Positions 59,575 through 64,000 of a stretch of DNA of 64,000 bases are shown one piece after another; the stretch's first letter is position 1; each line of letters starts with the position of its first letter. The translations under genes and the position numbers were made by a program. The DNA is from Eucommia ulmoides (taxonomy: Eukaryota; Streptophyta; Magnoliopsida; Garryales; Eucommiaceae): NCBI GenBank assembly GCA_016647705.1, contig CM028325.1:33336474-33400473 (forward strand), given 5' to 3'. The notes beneath the pieces are model-generated. The model was not told where the DNA came from. It saw nothing but the letters and a program-made list of their open reading frames with translations, and ran no database searches.

Positions 59575-60425
59575 AGTGTTACTAAAAAACTTGGCCCGCT
59601 CGACCTGATAGCAGATCAGTCGGTTATGAGTAGGTTTTTTTCTTCCACCCAAACCCGTCCCATTTGAACCCCAAAACACTTTGGCTTGGGTGCCCATCCA
59701 CCCATACCTAATGCACCCGGAGCTGCCCGAACTGAAACACTAATAATATATACACCCCCCCCCCCCAAATACCCTCATAAAATATGACATATTACGAAAA
59801 GACCCCATATATAAATATAAATCTAATCAGATCAATTTAATTCCATTTCCAAATTCCAACCCTATTGCCACTCTTTTCCTCATCTATATTTTTTTTCTCA
59901 ATACCAGAGTCGTCATCGATCAAACACTCATAGATGATTTCTCAATTATTTGTGTCGATGATTCTTGTGATGATGATTCTTGCGTTGTCTAATAATCCCA
60001 TCGTCTACTATTCCTGCGTCTATCAAACCCTAATAATCTCGTCATCCATGATTCCTACGACATTGTTGTTTATTGTCTTACGACATTGTTGTTCGTTGGC
60101 GTCGATGACCTCTTCTCATTCTCCGTCTTCTGCTGCAATCTAATGATCTGTAAGTTTTTTTTTTTAATTCTTTAATATGTTTCTTGATTGTTTCTCCATC
60201 TCCGTCTCAAATCTACAAATTTTTTAGATATACAAATTTTTAGTATTTTATTTTTGTTGTTTTTGTTCTTGTTACCCGACACCCGACCGACCAGACTAAC
60301 TCCGAATTAGATCGGGGTAATGAGGCCACGTGGTTGACTTCAGTCGGGGGAGTTGCCTAATTTTTTTTTCTAGTTGGCTGATTGAAATCCTCCAACTCCG
60401 ATCCGAATGACCGATTTACATCCCT
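59575..60425. mobile_element. hAT-type element (about 850 bp)
   Basis: Starts TAGGGGCATAAGTG and ends TTTACATCCCTA, typical hAT-MITE ends. The interior has inverted 'cccgctcgacctga' and 'tccgatccgaatgaccga' subterminal pieces. Possible 8-bp TSD TTACTAAT versus ATACGAAT (6 of 8), so the insertion is old. The short frame at 59934 is repeat-derived. Confidence 0.6.
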
Positions 60426-61438
60426 ATACGAATAATAAGCATGTGCTCATGACATGATCAAAAGATGAATGATACTTCCATAGACAAGGACAACGATTTT
60501 GAAGTTGTTTACGACGTATGCTCTTGTATATATTGTTCTTTTTTTTTTTCTTTTCTTTTTTTTTATGTGTTATGATTAAAAAAAAAATTGTCGTGAAATA
60601 AATTTAGTAACAAAGTATTGAAATCGTAATTTTCAGTAAACGAAATAATTAAAATGTCACAACAAAAATAACCAAATAAGTCATATAATAGTAGTAGATC
60701 ACATCAATTTCAATCATAGTTAGACAACATTGTTGATTTATTTTATATGTTTTAATTAAGAAAATAAATGATTTATGCTAATAATCTCACCATCTGTATG
60801 AAAGTATAAAAATTAAAATCTATAACTATTACGAAAATGGAAAAATAAAATCTATAACTATTATGAAAGAACAAAAATAAAATCTATGACTATAAAAGTA
60901 TCAAATTATGATAAATTTTGTTCTAAATAGAGTGAAAAATACAATTTATTATTTTCAACATGTGTTTTAAAACTACTTTAAAAATTCTTAAATTAAATAT
61001 CCATACTTATGTTTGTGGTCATATATATTTTTTTTAAGGGACACACCAGGAGGTCCCTTTTTGTTTTTTCATGAACCAATCAAACCTAATTGTTTTTTTT
61101 TTTTTTTTTTGCAACAACAACTCATTTTTATTTTTTTGACCAAAATACCCCTTATCTAATTTTCACAGCCGCCTAATTTCATATTCATTTTCACAGCTGC
61201 GAAGGAACTAAAATCGGTCGTTGTTCACCATCCCCATCGCCGTACGACTTTGCAATCGCCATCGTTGTTCGCATTCGCCGTCGTCTTCATCGTTGCCATC
61301 GCAGTTCGCCGTCGCCATTTTGCCTTTGCCGTTCGCATCTGAACATTTAGGGTTTTTAGATCTGAACATTTAGGGTTCTAGCTCCCTTCACCTTCGATAC
61401 AACCGCTTGTAGTTCATATTTATGGATTTGAACATTTA
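60426..61438. other. AT-rich spacer
   Basis: At 61035-61135 'aagggacacaccaggaggtccctttttg' looks like a transposon terminus, but its partner is not in view. 61200-61330 is a degenerate 'gccgtcgccatcgttgttcgc' trinucleotide stretch. No gene. Confidence 0.4.
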
Positions 61439-62496
61439 CGCTACGTTTGGTATGCTGGAATTGAATGGAATAGAATGTAATGAGTGTGGTATTAGAATGA
61501 ATTTGGTACTGGAATGGAATGACTATTGTCATTCCTATGTTTGGTGACAAATGGGATTAAATATGGTATTGAAATGGTCATTATTATTCCTACGTTTGGT
61601 TACAAAATACATTAAATATAATATTAAAATGACTGATAAAAACATAAATATGGGAACAAAATCTGGGAACAAAAACAAAAATAGAAATTTGGGAACAAAA
61701 CAAAAACAGAAATATGGGAACAAAACTGAAACTGAAATATGGGAACAAAAATAGAAATCTGGGAACAAAAACAGAAATCGGGAAAAAAAAAATATGAGAA
61801 CAAAAACAGAAATATGGGAACAAAAACAAAAACCAAAATCTGGGAACATATTTCTGTTTTTGTTCCCATATTTCTGTTTTTGTTCCCATATTTCTGTTTT
61901 TGTTTTGTTCCTAGATTTCTGTTTTTGTTTTGTTCCCAGATTTCTGTTTTTGTTTTTGTTCCTAGTTTTTGTTCCCATATTTCGATTTTTGTTTTTGTTC
62001 TCATATTTCTGTTTTTGTTCCCGATTTCTGTTTTTGTTCCCAGATTTCTGTTTTTATTCTTGTTCTCATATTTCTATTTTTGTTTTGTTCCCAGATTTCT
62101 ATTTTTGTTCCCAAATTTATGTTTTTGTTTTTATTCCTAGATTTCGTTCCCATATTTTTGTTTCCGTTCCATGTTTTCTGGGAATAGAAATATAAAAGCA
62201 ACATAACCATATTTTTGTTTTTGTTCTCAGAATTTTATTTCCTATTGTGAAAAATATGGAAACACAAGTATAAGTCATTGTTTTTACCTAATACTTCATT
62301 TCATTTGGAATTAGGTAATTTCGGGATTACCAAATACCTCATTTCATTTGGATTTGACTAATCCCAAGAATTGTGGGATTAGTTATTAGTTGGGAATGAG
62401 AATGAAAATCAATCCCACTAACCAAACATAGGAATTGAATGACCATTCCAATGGTAATTCCAATCCCATCTTGAATCCCGCGTACCAAACGCCACC
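61439..62496. mobile_element. PIF/Harbinger-like fold-back element (1058 bp)
   Basis: TIR-like ends CGCTACGTTTGGTATGC and, in reverse complement, GGTGGCGTTTGGTACGC. TSD TTA is exact (61436-61438 and 62497-62499). The left interior (61640-61840) is an array of 'gggaacaaaaacagaaat' units and the right interior (61846-62180) an array of their reverse complement, so the element could fold into a long hairpin. Frames of 100-150 codons (for example 61535-61978) only translate this repeat. Confidence 0.82.
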
Positions 62497-62935
62497 TTAG
62501 GGTTTAATTCGACGAATAGCTCCAGAATGTAGAGACACCCGTCGATTCATCGATACGTTGACATCATCCCTCTTGGTACATGTTCTTACAACCAAGCACT
62601 GCCTAACGAAATCGAAATTCTAGATCAAAATTCAAAAATCACAAATCTTCGTTTCTATTGGTTCTGTGGGCATCAATCAACAGCAATCAGTATCAAAATG
62701 GTTGCCTATGAACTGTTCTTGAGAAAACAAAGCTGAAATTAAAGATTGAATCATGCTTCAATTGCATTTTGCAGGTAGAACTAGGTTAGTTATACTGTCA
62801 ATTATCTGATTTCTTTCACAACTCAATTATCTGATTTTCCTTTTATGTTCAACAAATTCTCAATTAGATGAACACCCATGAAATTCAAGCTGATTATGAA
62901 GTAATTAAAGCTTAGGGATTACAAGAAAACATTAC

Positions 62936-63180
62936 CACATGAGATTGATTTGAAGACGAAGGCTTAATTCGACGGATAGCTCAAACATCTAGCCCAAATC
63001 GGCGGCATTACCGTGAGAGTAGAGCAAGGTCGTCGTCACCTTCAGGTGCTTGACATGAACCGCCGCGATTTCGTTGCCCCTTCGAGTCTGGAGCTTCCGA
63101 ACGTCGACATCATCCCTCCTAGGAACCTTCAGACTGTAGAGACACCTATCACCGATCGAAGTGGTTCAAGATTATTGTTT
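62936..63180 (-). pseudogene. ABHD17-type alpha/beta-hydrolase exon fragment
   Basis: Minus strand: PRRDDVDVRKLQTRRGNEI, AAVHVKHLKVTTTLLYSHG, NAADLG, then a stop in place of Gln, MFELSVELSLRLQINLM and a GT donor at the position where the plant gene family has an intron (after VNLMG). The HGNAADLG oxyanion region is intact, but the Ser nucleophile exon and the rest of the fold are absent. One in-frame stop. 62510-62600 repeats parts of its upstream DNA ('gtagagacacc', 'gacatcatccctc'), so a partial duplication is likely. Confidence 0.75.
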
Positions 63181-63339
63181 TCCTGATTGATAAGAAAAGA
63201 GACACCTCAGATCTCATCGTTTTCTTCTTCGAATCTCGCCTGTACGATTGTGATCCGTTGGCTTCATCGATTCAATTATTGATAGATTTGCAAACATCAC
63301 TCCTTGTTGATATCTTGAAATTCTTGAATGTTTGCTTAG

Positions 63340-63890
63340 ATATGATATTTGAATGTTACATTCAACACATACAAATTTGCAACGGCTATGATTTATTAGA
63401 CAATATTACATTTAACACGCATGTTGTTTGATTATCAGCAGTTAGATGATGTTACATTCAACACACACGGATTTACAACGACTGCGATTTATTAGACAAT
63501 GTTACATTCAATACGCATATTATTTTTGAATTTGATAAGATTATATAGTGTTACATTCAACACGCACATTAAAATTTGAATTTTGACAATATTAGACAGT
63601 GTTACATTCAACTCACACATTTAAAGAGGCGGCATAAAAAGGGGTAAATCAGATGTATCGTTCAACACGCATATTCTTTTTCCGTAGTTCACGATGTCAT
63701 AAAATTATTATTTTTTGGACGTATGAATTGTATTATGTGTGGATGTTACATGTAACATTTAAGGCAATGTTGAATGTAAAATATCATTTTTTTAGATGTG
63801 CTAATCATATCTTTTGGATGTTTGAATGGTATTATGTTTGGATGTTACATGTAACATCCAGGGCAATGTTGAATGTAACATCCAAGTGAA
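63340..63890. repeat. Degenerate array of a 'tgttacattcaacacgca' motif
   Basis: At least eight units of (t/a)gttacattcaacacgca-like sequence at about 63352, 63405, 63450, 63502, 63550, 63600 and, inverted, at 63770 and 63860, spaced about 45-50 bp. The last two include the palindrome 'gttacatgtaacat'. The function is unknown; it may be a subterminal repeat cluster of a transposon that continues beyond the window. Confidence 0.6.
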
Positions 63891-64000
63891 CAGTCAATTG
63901 TATTTTTTTTTTATCTAATATTACAATCAAATCTAAACTAGATCCGAACTATTTAAGATCACATCTAAGCAAATATTCAAGAAAATCGTTAAAATTGACC

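Noticed and set aside
61535-62210. Several 100-147-codon frames on both strands
   Set aside because: They translate the inverted 18-bp arrays and exist in many frames at once, as repeats do.
63340-63890. CRISPR-like regularly spaced repeats
   Set aside because: Units are degenerate, change orientation, and the genome is plant nuclear; not a CRISPR array.

Overview
The window looks like nuclear DNA of a eudicot plant. It is AT-rich, its genes have GT-AG introns, and the recognised proteins are plant or plastid families. About 85-90% of it is transposons, many nested in one another. I identify only five intact protein-coding genes: a small CHORD-like Cys/His protein (934-1697, minus), an EAF-type RNA polymerase II elongation factor (4253-5690, plus), two paralogous plastid ClpP3-type Clp protease subunits (13767-16216 and 25453-30518, both minus), and a SINA-like RING E3 ubiquitin ligase (37609-39276, plus). 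I saw no tRNA, intact rRNA or CRISPR. The species cannot be named from the sequence alone.

Layout. 1-4.2 kb: a transposon end, the CHORD-like gene, a small TIR element and low-complexity DNA. 4.2-16.3 kb: EAF and ClpP3-A are tail to tail. Their shared 3' junction has been duplicated, and a Ty3/gypsy-type element (6316-13211) sits at the duplication seam, so a broken ClpP3 tail lies left of it and a broken EAF tail right of it. That element carries a PIF/Harbinger-like element and a 2.1-kb LTR-like insertion. 16.3-25.4 kb: a decayed Mutator transposase, two probable solo LTRs and a further LTR-like block. 25.4-30.5 kb: ClpP3-B, whose introns hold a LINE remnant, two TIR elements and a piece of plastid 23S rRNA gene. 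30.5-37.5 kb: AT-rich spacer, two hAT-type elements, and a TIR element containing a receptor-kinase fragment. 37.6-39.3 kb: the SINA-like gene. 39.6-46.3 kb: a LINE broken by an LTR element, itself hit by a TRIM and by a Pack-MULE carrying a glycosyltransferase fragment. 46.3-64 kb: a second copy of the 34-37 kb repeat, a long-TIR element split by a non-autonomous gypsy element, a Pack-MULE with a wall-associated-kinase-like fragment split by a PIF/Harbinger-like element, another hAT, a fold-back PIF-like element and an ABHD17-type hydrolase fragment.

Biology. The two ClpP3 paralogs share one five-exon plan. ClpP3-A keeps residues aligned with the Ser-His-Asp triad, whereas ClpP3-B keeps Ser but has Gln and Glu where His and Asp belong, while remaining an open 336-residue frame. 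This is the ClpR-like (non-proteolytic) state and is the most interesting gene-level signal here. The second theme is gene-fragment capture: four separate host-gene pieces (UGT, WAK-like kinase, G-lectin-type receptor kinase, ABHD17) lie in or next to TIR elements, and a decayed MULE transposase is in the same window.

Most coordinates come from reading splice sites, TIRs and target-site duplications (TSDs) by eye. Where a boundary is approximate, the entry says so.
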